DNA of 64,000 nucleotides from Streptomyces sp. NBC_01716 (GTDB lineage: Bacteria; Actinomycetota; Actinomycetes; Streptomycetales; Streptomycetaceae), in assembly GCF_036248275.1 (NCBI RefSeq), contig NZ_CP109181.1:4030001-4094000 (forward strand). Reading direction: 5' to 3'. The translations under genes and the position numbers were made by a program. Within the stretch, counting starts at the first letter, position 1, and every line of letters begins with the position of its first letter. The notes under the pieces were generated by a model. That model was not told where the DNA came from and ran no database searches. It was given only the letters and a program-made list of their open reading frames with translations. This document shows positions 50,301 through 58,758 of the stretch, in pieces.

Positions 50301-51302
50301 CTACTCCACCTCGCCTTCCTCTTCTTCCTCGTCGCCCTCGAAGAAGTCGCCCACCTCGTCTACGACTTCGGCCGCCACCAGGCCGCCCGCCACGCCCACG
50401 GCCAGTCCGGCCGCACCGATGGCGACCGCCGTGCCCGTGCTGATGCCGGAGCCCGAGCCGGAGCCGTGCTTGGCACCGTGGCCGTGATCGTGATCGTGGT
50501 GGCCGTGGTAGCCGTGATCCTGATGGCCGTAACCCTGGTGAGCGGCGGCGAGTTGGTCGATCCAGCCCGTCACCACCGCGTTCCAGTCGGCGCGGGCCGG
50601 GTCGTCGAGTCCGACCGCGTGCCTGTTCATCGCGTCGTCCACACCCGAGCCCCCGCGCCCGTCGGCCTCCAGGACGACCTCCGTCCCGCCGGGGTGGGCG
50701 AGGAAGGTCACCTCGACCTCGTTCAGACGGTGCGCGTAGGCCGGCGCCGGGATCAGCTCGATCTCCTGGTAGAACGGCAGTCGCTGGCCGCTCCCCCGGA
50801 TGTGCCCGAGCTCCAGGTCCGCCGACCTGAAGCCGAAGCCGAGTTGTCCGAGCGCCTCAAGAACGGCCTCCTGCACCGGCAACGGCCGTACGTCGAACGG
50901 GTCGAAGTCGCCCTTGTCCTTGGCTCCGGCGACCTCCAGCTCCGTACGTACGCCCAGATGGATCCCGAGCGGCTCACCGTGCAGCTCGGAGACGGGCGTC
51001 TCCCACGGCAGCGGCACCGCGAACGGCACCCTGTACGACTCCTCCGCGCCCAGCCGGAAGCCGCCGCCGATGTCGTACCGCTCGAAGCCGACCAGCCCCT
51101 CGCTCTCCCCCTCCTCGTGCTCCGCCTCGACGCGGGCGACGAGTTCGAGGGTGAGCCGGTCGATGTCGTACGACGCGCTCCCGCCGGTGAGCCTGACCTC
51201 ACCGCGCAAGGTGCCTCCCGGCAGAACCGCCCCGCCGTCCAGCACCGTCTCCACACTCGGCCCGCCGACACCGAGTGAACCGAGCAGCCGTTTGAACACC
51301 AT
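50301..51302 (-). CDS. Spo0M-like arrestin-fold protein with His-rich tail
   Basis: 333 aa. Residues 1-245 are the sporulation-control protein Spo0M fold (MVFKRLLGSLGVGGPSVETV, GGTLRGEVRLTGGSASYDID, PFDVRPLPVQEAVLEALGQL), arrestin-like beta sandwiches. The C-terminus adds a His/Gly run (about 255-285, HGYHGHHDHDHGHGAKHGSG), which could bind metal ions, then a Gly-Ala hydrophobic segment (GTAVAIGAAGLAVGVAGGLV) and an acidic end of Glu residues. The hydrophobic part suggests membrane association. A BlaI-type palindrome lies 44 bp upstream, so it probably belongs to the BlaI regulon of the 48916 operon. Confidence 0.92.
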   Translation of the reverse strand: MVFKRLLGSLGVGGPSVETVLDGGAVLPGGTLRGEVRLTGGSASYDIDRLTLELVARVEAEHEEGESEGLVGFERYDIGGGFRLGAEESYRVPFAVPLPWETPVSELHGEPLGIHLGVRTELEVAGAKDKGDFDPFDVRPLPVQEAVLEALGQLGFGFRSADLELGHIRGSGQRLPFYQEIELIPAPAYAHRLNEVEVTFLAHPGGTEVVLEADGRGGSGVDDAMNRHAVGLDDPARADWNAVVTGWIDQLAAAHQGYGHQDHGYHGHHDHDHGHGAKHGSGSGSGISTGTAVAIGAAGLAVGVAGGLVAAEVVDEVGDFFEGDEEEEEGEVE

Positions 51303-51345
51303 CGAGGTGTTCCTCCTTCATTCCCGGACTTCTGATGCACGATTA

Positions 51346-51365
51346 CTTCTACAGCCCTGTAGAAG
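51346..51365. promoter_or_regulatory. BlaI-type operator before spo0M
   Basis: CTTCTACAGCCCTGTAGAAG: perfect 9-bp arms around CC, 44 bp upstream of the Spo0M ATG at 51302. The core TCTACAG-NN-CTGTAGA equals that of the site at 48883, with longer symmetric arms. Confidence 0.8.
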
Positions 51366-51396
51366 CACGCACGATCATACGGAGCGCAGGGCGCTG

Positions 51397-53634
51397 TCAC
51401 ACGTTGACCGCGTCCTCGTCCTTCGCCGCGCGCTCGTTCTCGGCCACCGTGCGTTGCCGCGGCTCCGGCACGAGCGTGTGCCGAAGGCTCTCGCCCTCGA
51501 TGTCGAGGTTGGGCAGGATCCGGTCGACGGGGCGCGGCAGCCACCAAGCGGCGCGTCCGAGCAGGGACATCACCGCCGGGACCAGCGCCATTCGCACGAT
51601 GAAGGCGTCGACGAGCACGCCCACGGCCAGCGCGAATCCCATCGACTTGATGATCGGGTCCGGCATGAAGATGAACCCGCCGAAGACCGCCGTCATGATC
51701 AGGGCCGCGGCCGTGACGACACGGGCGTTGTGCCCCATGCCGCTGACGGTCGCCTCCTGGGCGCCGGCGCCGTGGACGAAGTCCTCACGCATCCGCGAGA
51801 CGAGGAAGACCTCGTAGTCCATGGCCAGACCGAACAGGATGCCGATGAGCAGGATCGGCAGGAAGCTCACCAGCGGTCCCGGGACGTCTATGCCCAACAG
51901 GTCCGCGAAGTGGCCCTGTTGGAAGATCGCCACGGTGATTCCGAAGGTGGCGCCGATGGTGAGGAGGAAGCCGAGCGCGGCCTTCACCGGCACCAGGAAC
52001 GACCGGAAGACGAGCATCAGCAGCAGGATCGACAGACCGACCACGAGCAGCAGATAGACCAGCATGGCGTCCGCGACCTTCTCGGAGACGTCGATGCCGA
52101 CGGCCGTGGTGCCGGAGAGCCCGATCGTGGCGCCCTTCGCACCCGCGACACCCCCGTCCCCGATGTCGGCGACGCGGTCACGGACGGTGTGCACGACCTT
52201 CTCGGTGGCCTCGTCGGTGGGGCCGGCCTTGGGGATGACGGTGAGCAGTGCGGTGGTGCCCTGCTTGTTCAACAGGGGCGGGGCGACGGTGAGTACGTCC
52301 TTGGTGCCCTGGATCCGCGCGGCGGCCTCCTTCGCCCCGGCGGCGGTGGTCGCGGCGTCGTCGCTGGAAACGACCGCGATCAGGCGGCCGTTGAAGCCGG
52401 GGCCGAAGCCCTCGCTCGTCAGGTCGTACGCCTCACGGGTGGCGGAACCGGCCGCCGCCGTACCCGCGTCGGGCAGCGCCAAGCGCATGTCGGCGGCGGG
52501 GAGGGCGAGTACGCCGAGACCGAGGATGCCGACGACGAGGACCGGGACGCGGAAGCGGGTGACCGTACGGCCCCAGCGGAAGCCGAAGCCCTCGCGGGGC
52601 TCCTTGGTGAGGTCGACGGCGGCCGCTGACGGGTGGCCGGGGCGCTGCTTGCGGGGCAGTACGCGATGGCCGGCGAAGCCGAGCAGTGCCGGCAGCAGCG
52701 TGAGCGCGACCAGGACGGCGACGGCGACCGTACCCGCGGCCGCGAGGCCCATCACGCTCAGGAAGGGGATGTTGACGACGGTCAGCCCCGCGAGGGCGAT
52801 GACGACGGTGGCGCCCGCGAAGACCACGGCCGAACCTGCGGTACCGACAGCGCGGCCGGCCGCCTCTTCGGCGGCCATGCCTTCGGACAGGTACTGCCGG
52901 TGCCGGGAGGTGATGAACAACGAGTAGTCGATGCCGACGGCGAGACCCAGCATGAGCGCCAGGATCGGGGCGGTGCTGGTGAGTTCGACCGCGCCGCTCA
53001 CGGCGAAGAGCCCGGCCATTCCCGCCGCGACGCCGACGAGCGCGTTCAGCAGCGTCATACCGGCGGCCACCATGGAGCCGAAGGTGACGACGAGGACGGC
53101 CGCGGCGATCAGGACACCGATCGCCTCCGTGGAACCCACCTCGACCTCGGCGCTGAGGACTTCACCGCCGTGCTCGACCCGCAGCCCCTCCTCGGCGGCG
53201 CCCACCTTCTCGTACGCCGAGCGCTGCGCGTCGGTCACCTCGTCCTTGGCGGTGTCGAACTGCACCTGGACCAGGGCGTATCGGCCGTCCTTGGAGACCG
53301 TGCCGGCCTGGAACGGGTCCACCGCGCCGACCACACCGGGCACTGCGGCGGCGTCCCGTACGACCGGGGCAACCGCGGACTTGTCGAGCCTGCCACCCTC
53401 GGGCGCGGCTATGACGATCGTGCCGGTCGTCCCGCTGGCCTGCGGGAACTGCTCCTTGAGCGAGTCCAGCGCGCGCTGGGACTCGGTGCCGGGGATGGCG
53501 AACTTGTCGCTGGTGGGGCCCATGAGGGTCGCGGCGGCTCCGCCCAACAGGGCGAGCAGGACCAGCCATACGGCGACGACGCGCTTGCGCCGGCGGAAGG
53601 AGAACCGGCCGAGCCGGTACAGGAGGGAAGCCAT
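51397..53634 (-). CDS. MMPL-family transporter, second copy
   Basis: 745 aa, ATG at 53634. Like the 46409 product it is a two-module MMPL exporter. Helix 1 is VVAVWLVLLALLGGAAATLM; LMLGLAVGIDYSLFITSRHR and LLIGILFGLAMDYEVFLVSR are the two conserved proton-path helices; soluble loops follow helices 1 and 7. The C-terminal cytoplasmic tail (DRILPNLDIEGESLRHTLVP) is charged. It is downstream of, and in the same direction as, the TetR gene at 53674, with a 39-bp gap, so it is probably in a TetR-regulated operon. The substrate is unknown. Confidence 0.93.
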   Translation of the reverse strand: MASLLYRLGRFSFRRRKRVVAVWLVLLALLGGAAATLMGPTSDKFAIPGTESQRALDSLKEQFPQASGTTGTIVIAAPEGGRLDKSAVAPVVRDAAAVPGVVGAVDPFQAGTVSKDGRYALVQVQFDTAKDEVTDAQRSAYEKVGAAEEGLRVEHGGEVLSAEVEVGSTEAIGVLIAAAVLVVTFGSMVAAGMTLLNALVGVAAGMAGLFAVSGAVELTSTAPILALMLGLAVGIDYSLFITSRHRQYLSEGMAAEEAAGRAVGTAGSAVVFAGATVVIALAGLTVVNIPFLSVMGLAAAGTVAVAVLVALTLLPALLGFAGHRVLPRKQRPGHPSAAAVDLTKEPREGFGFRWGRTVTRFRVPVLVVGILGLGVLALPAADMRLALPDAGTAAAGSATREAYDLTSEGFGPGFNGRLIAVVSSDDAATTAAGAKEAAARIQGTKDVLTVAPPLLNKQGTTALLTVIPKAGPTDEATEKVVHTVRDRVADIGDGGVAGAKGATIGLSGTTAVGIDVSEKVADAMLVYLLLVVGLSILLLMLVFRSFLVPVKAALGFLLTIGATFGITVAIFQQGHFADLLGIDVPGPLVSFLPILLIGILFGLAMDYEVFLVSRMREDFVHGAGAQEATVSGMGHNARVVTAAALIMTAVFGGFIFMPDPIIKSMGFALAVGVLVDAFIVRMALVPAVMSLLGRAAWWLPRPVDRILPNLDIEGESLRHTLVPEPRQRTVAENERAAKDEDAVNV

Positions 53635-53673
53635 GGCGGAGGTTTCTCTTCTCGGTGGTCGGCGGAGGCCGGG

Positions 53674-54282
53674 TCAGCTTCTGGATGGACCGGGCCGTGG
53701 GTCCGGGTCGGGATCGGGATCGGGCACCAACTCCGGGTCGGGATCGGGCCGTAGCGTGCGCAGGGCGCCGCGGATCAGTTCGGCGCGCAGCCGCTCGTCC
53801 GGTACAGGGATGTCGCTGGCGCCCGTGACGAAGACGGCCCCGAGAACCATGTGGGCCGCGACCACGTCCCGCGCTTCGGTGGACCGGCCCGTGAGCGCGT
53901 TCAGCAGGCCGTCGACGATGGCGGGGATGCTGCCGAGCGCCGGGTGCGTGGTCATGCCGGGGACGTCGGCGAAGAGGATCTTGACCTCGCGCCGGAAGCG
54001 CATCGCGAGATCGACGTAGCCGATGACGGCCGCCTCCACCGCCTCCTGCCCGTCGAGGGGGACGAGCCGGGCGTGCAGCGCGGCGAGTCCTTCGCCGGCG
54101 GGGGTCAGCAGCTCGGTGAGTATCGCGTCCTTGCTGGTGAAGTGGTAGAGCAGCGACGCCTTCGAGCAGCCGACGGCCGTGGCGATGTCATGCAGTGACG
54201 TGCCTTCGTAGCCGCGCGTCGCGAACAGCTGCAACGCCGATTCCAGGATGTTTCCGCGCAGGGCGGAGGCGGGACGTGCCAT
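53674..54282 (-). CDS. TetR-family regulator of the second MMPL
   Basis: 202 aa from the ATG at 54282 (MARPASALRGNILESALQLF). The HTH is FATRGYEGTSLHDIATAVGC and SKASLLYHFTSKDAILTELL. The ligand domain contains AVIGYVDLAMRFRREVKILF. The C-terminus is an unusual Asp-Pro repeat (PDPDPELVPDPDPDPDPRPG), encoded by a GGGTCG/GGATCG-type simple repeat and probably disordered. It sits directly upstream of the MMPL gene. A good palindrome at 54296 lies 14 bp before its own start, so autoregulation with co-control of the exporter is likely. Confidence 0.9.
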   Translation of the reverse strand: MARPASALRGNILESALQLFATRGYEGTSLHDIATAVGCSKASLLYHFTSKDAILTELLTPAGEGLAALHARLVPLDGQEAVEAAVIGYVDLAMRFRREVKILFADVPGMTTHPALGSIPAIVDGLLNALTGRSTEARDVVAAHMVLGAVFVTGASDIPVPDERLRAELIRGALRTLRPDPDPELVPDPDPDPDPRPGPSRS

Positions 54283-54295
54283 GCCCCCACCATAA

Positions 54296-54311
54296 CTGTC
54301 CGATCGGTCAG
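54296..54311. promoter_or_regulatory. TetR operator upstream of the tetR-MMPL operon
   Basis: CTGTCCGATCGGTCAG: arms CTGTCCG/CGGTCAG around AT, palindromic except one pair, 14 bp before the TetR ATG at 54282. This is in the right place for a repressor site. Confidence 0.7.
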
Positions 54312-54400
54312 CTATCGCGCGCGGGGGTCTCGACCACCCCGCGGAGGTGCGCCACTCCTGCACGGCGACGAGACGTCCGCGGAGTGGTCTCGTCGTCCGG

Positions 54401-54434
54401 GCGGCGAGGGCCGTCCTCGGGACGCCCTCGCCGC
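54401..54434. terminator. GC-rich terminator after the MarR gene
   Basis: GCGGCGAGGGCCGTCC (54401-54416) pairs with GGACGCCCTCGCCGC (54420-54434) with one bulged C and a TCG loop, 66 bp beyond the MarR stop on its strand. Confidence 0.65.
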
Positions 54435-54499
54435 GCACGGGGTCGGAGGGGTTGGGAGGGGTGGTTGGACTGGCGAGTGGACCACCTGGCCGTGCCTGA

Positions 54500-54979
54500 T
54501 TACCCGGCAGATGCCTGCCGGCTGTGGTCCCTGACCGATTTCTCGATCAAGCGCGCACATGTGGTGAACATCTCGGCCTGCTCAGGGGTGAGATCACGCA
54601 CGGAGACCTGCTCCAGGGTGCGCCACATATCGGTGATGGGCTCTTCCAGGGCGCGCCCGGCATCGGTGAGGTGGACCACCATGACCCGCCGGTCGTGAAG
54701 CGCGGGCTCCCGGGTGAGCAGCCCGGCTTCCTGCATGCGGCGCAGCGACTTGGAGACGGTGGAGTGGTCGAGGCCGACCCGCTCCAGCAGTTCTGCCTGG
54801 GTCTGGCCGTCGTGGTCGAAGAGCTGCATCAGCAGCAGTTCCTGGCCCGGGTGCAGGTTCATGGCGCGCAGCATGGCGGCGGCGTGGCCGCGGTGGACGC
54901 GGGCGAGCTGGAAAATGGCGTAGCTCAACTGCCCGTCGCGCGCCGCGTTCGGCAGCTCCGACGAGGTGGTGTCGGACAT
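54500..54979 (-). CDS. MarR-family regulator
   Basis: 159 aa. The winged helix spans about residues 45-105: MNLHPGQELLLMQLFDHDGQ, TQAELLERVGLDHSTVSKSL and the wing EPALHDRRVMVVHLTDAG (D-x-R-x3 wing motif). The terminal helices form the dimer. It follows a quinone oxidoreductase gene by 36 bp in the same operon. Two near-identical palindromes upstream of that operon (55972-56017) are the likely binding sites, so it probably autoregulates with the enzyme in response to quinones or phenolic compounds. Confidence 0.93.
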   Translation of the reverse strand: MSDTTSSELPNAARDGQLSYAIFQLARVHRGHAAAMLRAMNLHPGQELLLMQLFDHDGQTQAELLERVGLDHSTVSKSLRRMQEAGLLTREPALHDRRVMVVHLTDAGRALEEPITDMWRTLEQVSVRDLTPEQAEMFTTCARLIEKSVRDHSRQASAG

Positions 54980-55014
54980 TGCTGCTCCCTCATCACAAGA
55001 CTGGGGCTGATCGG

Positions 55015-55929
55015 TCAGTTGACCGTGAGGACGAGCTTGCCACGGTTGTGGCCGGCATCGCCGGCCTGCTGCGCCTTGGCGGCTTCCGCCAGCGGGTAGG
55101 TGGCGCTGAGCGTGGTCACCAGTGTGCCGTCGGCGGCCTGCTGGGCCAGTTCGGCCAGCCGCGCGGCGGAGCGGCGCTGCGGGCCCTCGGCGAAGACGAT
55201 GCCGAGTTCGCGCGCGCGGAAGTCCGCGGTGGTGACGATCCGGTCGGTGCCGCCGCGAAGGGTGATGGAGTCCTCCAGAGCGCCCTTGCCCGCGGCGTCG
55301 AAGACCGCGTCCACCCCTTCGGGGGCGAGCGCGCGGACCCGCTCGACCAGGTTGTCCCCGTAGACCAGCGCGGTCGCGCCGAGCGAGGTGACGTACTCCT
55401 GGTTGGCGGCTCCGGCAGTGCCGATCACGCGGGCGCCGCGTGCGACGGCGAGCTGGACGGCGATGGTGCCGAGCGCACCGGACGCTCCGTGGATCAGCAG
55501 CGTCTCACCCGCGCTGACGTCGAGCAGATCCAGCACGCGTTCGGCACCGTCGCTCGCCACGGGCAGGGCGGCGGCGTGGGCCCACTCCAGGCCGGCCGGC
55601 TTGGGCGCGAGGACGGCCGCGGATGCCACTGCGTACTGGGCGTAGGAGCCGGTGTCGGACCAGCCCAGCACCTCGTCCCCCACCTTCAGGTGGTCGACGT
55701 CCTCGCCGACGGCGTCGACCACACCGGCGATCTCCCCGCCGGGCACGGCGGGCAGCGTGGTGGGGAAGATGGCTTCCATGACACCGGAGCGGATCTTGCC
55801 GTCCACCGGGTTGACGCCGACAGCGTGAACGCGTACGCGGACCTGGCCGGGGCCGGGCTGAGGAGTGTCGATCTCCGCCTCGTGCAGGACCTCGGTGCCG
55901 CCGAACGTGTCGAAAACGATGGCCTTCAT
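55015..55929 (-). CDS. NADP-dependent quinone oxidoreductase (zeta-crystallin type)
   Basis: 304 aa from the ATG at 55929. GroES-like domain with VRVHAVGVNPVDGKIRSGVM and LPAVPGGEIAGVVDAVGEDV, and a Rossmann domain with LLIHGASGALGTIAVQLAVA (Gly-rich NADPH loop) and GVDAVFDAAGKGALEDS. There are no zinc-binding Cys residues. It probably reduces quinones or enones. It heads the operon with the MarR gene, and the MarR-type palindromes lie in its promoter region. It is divergent from nothing: the phosphoketolase gene lies upstream on the same strand with its own promoter. Confidence 0.93.
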   Translation of the reverse strand: MKAIVFDTFGGTEVLHEAEIDTPQPGPGQVRVRVHAVGVNPVDGKIRSGVMEAIFPTTLPAVPGGEIAGVVDAVGEDVDHLKVGDEVLGWSDTGSYAQYAVASAAVLAPKPAGLEWAHAAALPVASDGAERVLDLLDVSAGETLLIHGASGALGTIAVQLAVARGARVIGTAGAANQEYVTSLGATALVYGDNLVERVRALAPEGVDAVFDAAGKGALEDSITLRGGTDRIVTTADFRARELGIVFAEGPQRRSAARLAELAQQAADGTLVTTLSATYPLAEAAKAQQAGDAGHNRGKLVLTVN

Positions 55930-55971
55930 GACTGGTGTCTCCTCAAGCGGATGCGTTGCGCCGCCCACTTC

Positions 55972-56017
55972 TGTGGCCAGCCACATAAAAGTAGCACCGA
56001 TTGTGTGGCTAGCCAAG
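55972..56017. promoter_or_regulatory. twin MarR-type operators of the oxidoreductase-marR operon
   Basis: TGTGGCCAGCCACA (55972-55985, perfect palindrome) and TGTGGCTAGCCAAG (56004-56017) share TGTGGCYAGCCA, with centres 32 bp apart (three helical turns). They lie 43-88 bp before the oxidoreductase ATG. Two spaced copies suggest cooperative repression by the adjacent MarR. Confidence 0.78.
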
Positions 56018-56061
56018 TAATCACCTCGGGGAGGTCCGGTCCCGGATGCGCCGCCCTGGCC

Positions 56062-58515
56062 TCAGCCCTCCCACCGCCAGTCCGAGACCTCCGGCAGATC
56101 CACCCCGTGTTCGCGGATCCAGCTGTGGTGGCGGGTCCGGGTGTCCTCCATGGCCTGGCGTACGCCGGCCGCCCGGACACCGAGCCCCGGCACCCGGTCG
56201 ATGACGTCCATCACCAGGCGGTAGCGGTCCAGGTCGTTGCGGACGACCATGTCGAAGGGCGTGGTCGTGGTGCCCATCTCCTTGTAGCCGCGGACATGCA
56301 GGTTCACATGGCCGGTGCGCCGGTAGGCGAGACGGTGGATGAGCCACGGGTAGCCGTGGTACGCGAAGATCACAGGCTTGTCCGTGGTGAACAGGTCGTC
56401 GTACTCGGCCTCCGACATCCCGTGCGGATGCTCCTCGCGCGGCATCAGCCGGGTCATGTCGACCACGTTGACCACGCGGACCGCCAGCTCGGGCAGATGT
56501 CGGCGCAACAGGCCCGCCGCGGCGATGATCTCCTGAGTCGGCACGTCCCCCGCGCAGGCCAGGACGGCGTCCGGCTCCCGGGTCCCGTCCTCCGTACCGG
56601 CCCACTTCCACAGCCCCGCGCCACGGGCGCAGTGCGCGCGGGCCTCGTCCATGGTGAGCCAGTCGAAGCCGGGCTGCTTGCCGGCGACGACGACGTTCAC
56701 GTAGTCGCGGCTGCGCAGCACATGGTCGGCCACGGAGAGCAGGGTGTTGGCATCCGGCGGCAGGTAGACCCGTACGACTTCGGGGCTCTTGTTGAGTACG
56801 TGATCGACGAAGCCCGGGTCCTGGTGCGAGAAACCGTTGTGGTCCTGGCGCCAGACATGGGAGGTCAGCAGGTAGTTGAGGGACGCCACCGGCCGGCGCC
56901 AGGCCAACTCCCTCGATGTCTTCAGCCACTTGATGTGCTGGTTGACCATCGAGTCCACGATGTGCACGAACGCCTCGTAGCAGGAGAAGAGTCCATGACG
57001 GCCCGTCAGGAGATAGCCCTCCAGCCAGCCTTGGCACAGGTGCTCGGAGAGGACCTCCATCACCCGGCCGTCGCGCGCCAGATGTTCGTCGGTGGGCAGG
57101 ACGCGTGCCTGCCAGGCCTTGCCGGTGGCGTCGAAGAGGGCCTCCAGGCGGTTGGACGCCGTCTCGTCCGGGCCGACGACCCGGAAGTCCCTGCGGTCGG
57201 CGGTGTCCGTCATGATCCGGGCGAGCATCGCGCCGAGAACGCGGGTGGGTTCGTGCAGAGCCAGGCCGGGCTTGTCCACCTGGACGGCGAAGTCGTCCAG
57301 CGGCGGGACCGGCAGATCGCGGACGAGCAGGCCACCGTTGGCGTGCGGGGTCGCGCCGAGCCGGCGGGTGCCGGCTGGCACGCAGGACAGGACCTGGGCG
57401 GAGGGACGGCCGGCGCGGTCGAAGAGCTCGTCGGGGCGGTAGGAGCGCAGCCACCTCTCCAACTGGGCGAGATGGTCCGGGTTCTCGCGTACCCCCGGGA
57501 GCGGGACCTGGTGGGAGCGCCACGTCCCCTCGACCGGCAGCCCGTCGACCTCGGCGGGACCGGTCCAGCCCTTGGGGGTGCGCAGCACGATCATGGGCCA
57601 GGCGGCCCGCTCGTGGGCGGCTCGGTTCCGGCGGTCGCCGTCGTGGCCGGCGCCGTCCCGGGCGTTCCGCTGGATCGCGGCGATGCGGTCGGCCGCACGG
57701 TCGAGGGCCGCCGCCAGGGCACGGTGGACCTCGGCCGGGTCGCTGCCCGTCACGTACAGGGGCTCGTGGCCGTATCCGCGCAGCAGAGCGTCCAGTTCGT
57801 CGTCGGGGACGCGGGTGAGGAGGGTGGGGTTGGCGATCTTGTAGCCGTTGAGGTGCAGGATCGGCAGGACGGCGCCGTCGTGGACCGGGTCGAGGAACTT
57901 GTTGGCATGCCACGACCCGGCCAGCGGCCCGGTCTCGGCCTCGCCGTCGCCGATCACGCAGGCGACGAGCAGGTCGGGGTTGTCGAGGGCGGCGCCGTAG
58001 GCGTGCGCGAGGGAGTAGCCGAGTTCGCCGCCCTCGTGGATGGAGCCGGGCGTCTCCGGGGCGACATGGCTGGGAACTCCGCCGGGGAACGAGAACTGCC
58101 GGAAGAGCCGGTTCATGCCGGCCGCGTCCCGGGTCACGTCGGGATACGTCTCCGCGTACGAGCCCTCCAGCCAGGAGTTGGCGAGCACGGCCGGCCCGCC
58201 GTGCCCGGGGCCCCAGACGCAGAGGGCGGAGAGGTCCCGGTTCTTGATCAGCCGGTTGAGATGGGTGTGGACGAGGTTGAGGCCCGGGGATGTGCCCCAG
58301 TGGCCGAGAAGCCGTGGCTTGATGTGCTCGGGGCGCAGGGGCTCGGTGAGGAGCGCGTTGTCCATGAGGTAGATCTGGCCGACGGCGAGATAGTTCGCGG
58401 CCCGCCAGTGCGCGTCGAGTGCGGTCAGTTCTCCGTCGGTCAGGACGGTGGGACGCTCCGCACCCGACTTGCCCTTCCCGAACTTCGCCCTCGGCGTCCG
58501 CTTCTCCTGCCGCAT
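56062..58515 (-). CDS. xfp: phosphoketolase (xylulose-5-phosphate/fructose-6-phosphate)
   Basis: 817 aa, ATG at 58515 (MRQEKRTPRAKFGKGKSGAE). A thiamine-diphosphate enzyme of central carbon metabolism that splits xylulose-5-P or fructose-6-P into acetyl-phosphate and glyceraldehyde-3-P or erythrose-4-P. Family motifs are present: LLGHWGTSPGLNLVHTHLNR, CVWGPGHGGPAVLANSWLEG, CVIGDGEAETGPLAGSWHAN (GDG thiamine motif), SHQVPLPGVRENPDHLAQLE and the C-terminal YHGYPWLIHRLAYRRTGHVN. Length matches typical Xfp (about 800). It appears monocistronic, starting 187 bp upstream of the oxidoreductase-side gene's end on the right and preceding that operon. Confidence 0.95.
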   Translation of the reverse strand: MRQEKRTPRAKFGKGKSGAERPTVLTDGELTALDAHWRAANYLAVGQIYLMDNALLTEPLRPEHIKPRLLGHWGTSPGLNLVHTHLNRLIKNRDLSALCVWGPGHGGPAVLANSWLEGSYAETYPDVTRDAAGMNRLFRQFSFPGGVPSHVAPETPGSIHEGGELGYSLAHAYGAALDNPDLLVACVIGDGEAETGPLAGSWHANKFLDPVHDGAVLPILHLNGYKIANPTLLTRVPDDELDALLRGYGHEPLYVTGSDPAEVHRALAAALDRAADRIAAIQRNARDGAGHDGDRRNRAAHERAAWPMIVLRTPKGWTGPAEVDGLPVEGTWRSHQVPLPGVRENPDHLAQLERWLRSYRPDELFDRAGRPSAQVLSCVPAGTRRLGATPHANGGLLVRDLPVPPLDDFAVQVDKPGLALHEPTRVLGAMLARIMTDTADRRDFRVVGPDETASNRLEALFDATGKAWQARVLPTDEHLARDGRVMEVLSEHLCQGWLEGYLLTGRHGLFSCYEAFVHIVDSMVNQHIKWLKTSRELAWRRPVASLNYLLTSHVWRQDHNGFSHQDPGFVDHVLNKSPEVVRVYLPPDANTLLSVADHVLRSRDYVNVVVAGKQPGFDWLTMDEARAHCARGAGLWKWAGTEDGTREPDAVLACAGDVPTQEIIAAAGLLRRHLPELAVRVVNVVDMTRLMPREEHPHGMSEAEYDDLFTTDKPVIFAYHGYPWLIHRLAYRRTGHVNLHVRGYKEMGTTTTPFDMVVRNDLDRYRLVMDVIDRVPGLGVRAAGVRQAMEDTRTRHHSWIREHGVDLPEVSDWRWEG

Positions 58516-58700
58516 GGTCTCTCTCCCGCCACGTCGTCACTTTTCGTGCTCGTCCATTGCTCCCGGTCACCGTCGCACAGCGGGAGTGGGGTGGTGGTAG
58601 AGGCCGACCGGCCCGGTCGGGGGATGTTCGGCCCTTCGCCCGCGTACCCGGACCCGCGGGCCCACGCGGCAGCGGTCAGCGGTGGACGTGTGGTGAGGGG

Positions 58701-58758
58701 TTCAAAGGCTTGAGTTCAAAGGCTTGAGCGGCGAAGGGTTGAGTGGCGAAGGGTTGAG
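58701..58758. repeat. two tandem-repeat pairs at the 3' end of the aldo/keto reductase gene
   Basis: TTCAAAGGCTTGAG is repeated twice (58701-58714, 58715-58728). A 15-bp unit GGCGAAGGGTTGAG preceded by C or T follows twice (58729-58743, 58744-58758). The repeats encode the disordered Pro/Ser/Leu tail, and the first unit holds the stop codon. Slippage here would change the length of the C-terminus. Confidence 0.85.

Noticed and set aside
54979..58713. Very long plus-strand open frame antisense to phosphoketolase and the oxidoreductase
   Set aside because: It lies opposite complete, motif-bearing genes. Its translation is compositionally odd and shows no domain; long antisense frames are usual in high-GC DNA.
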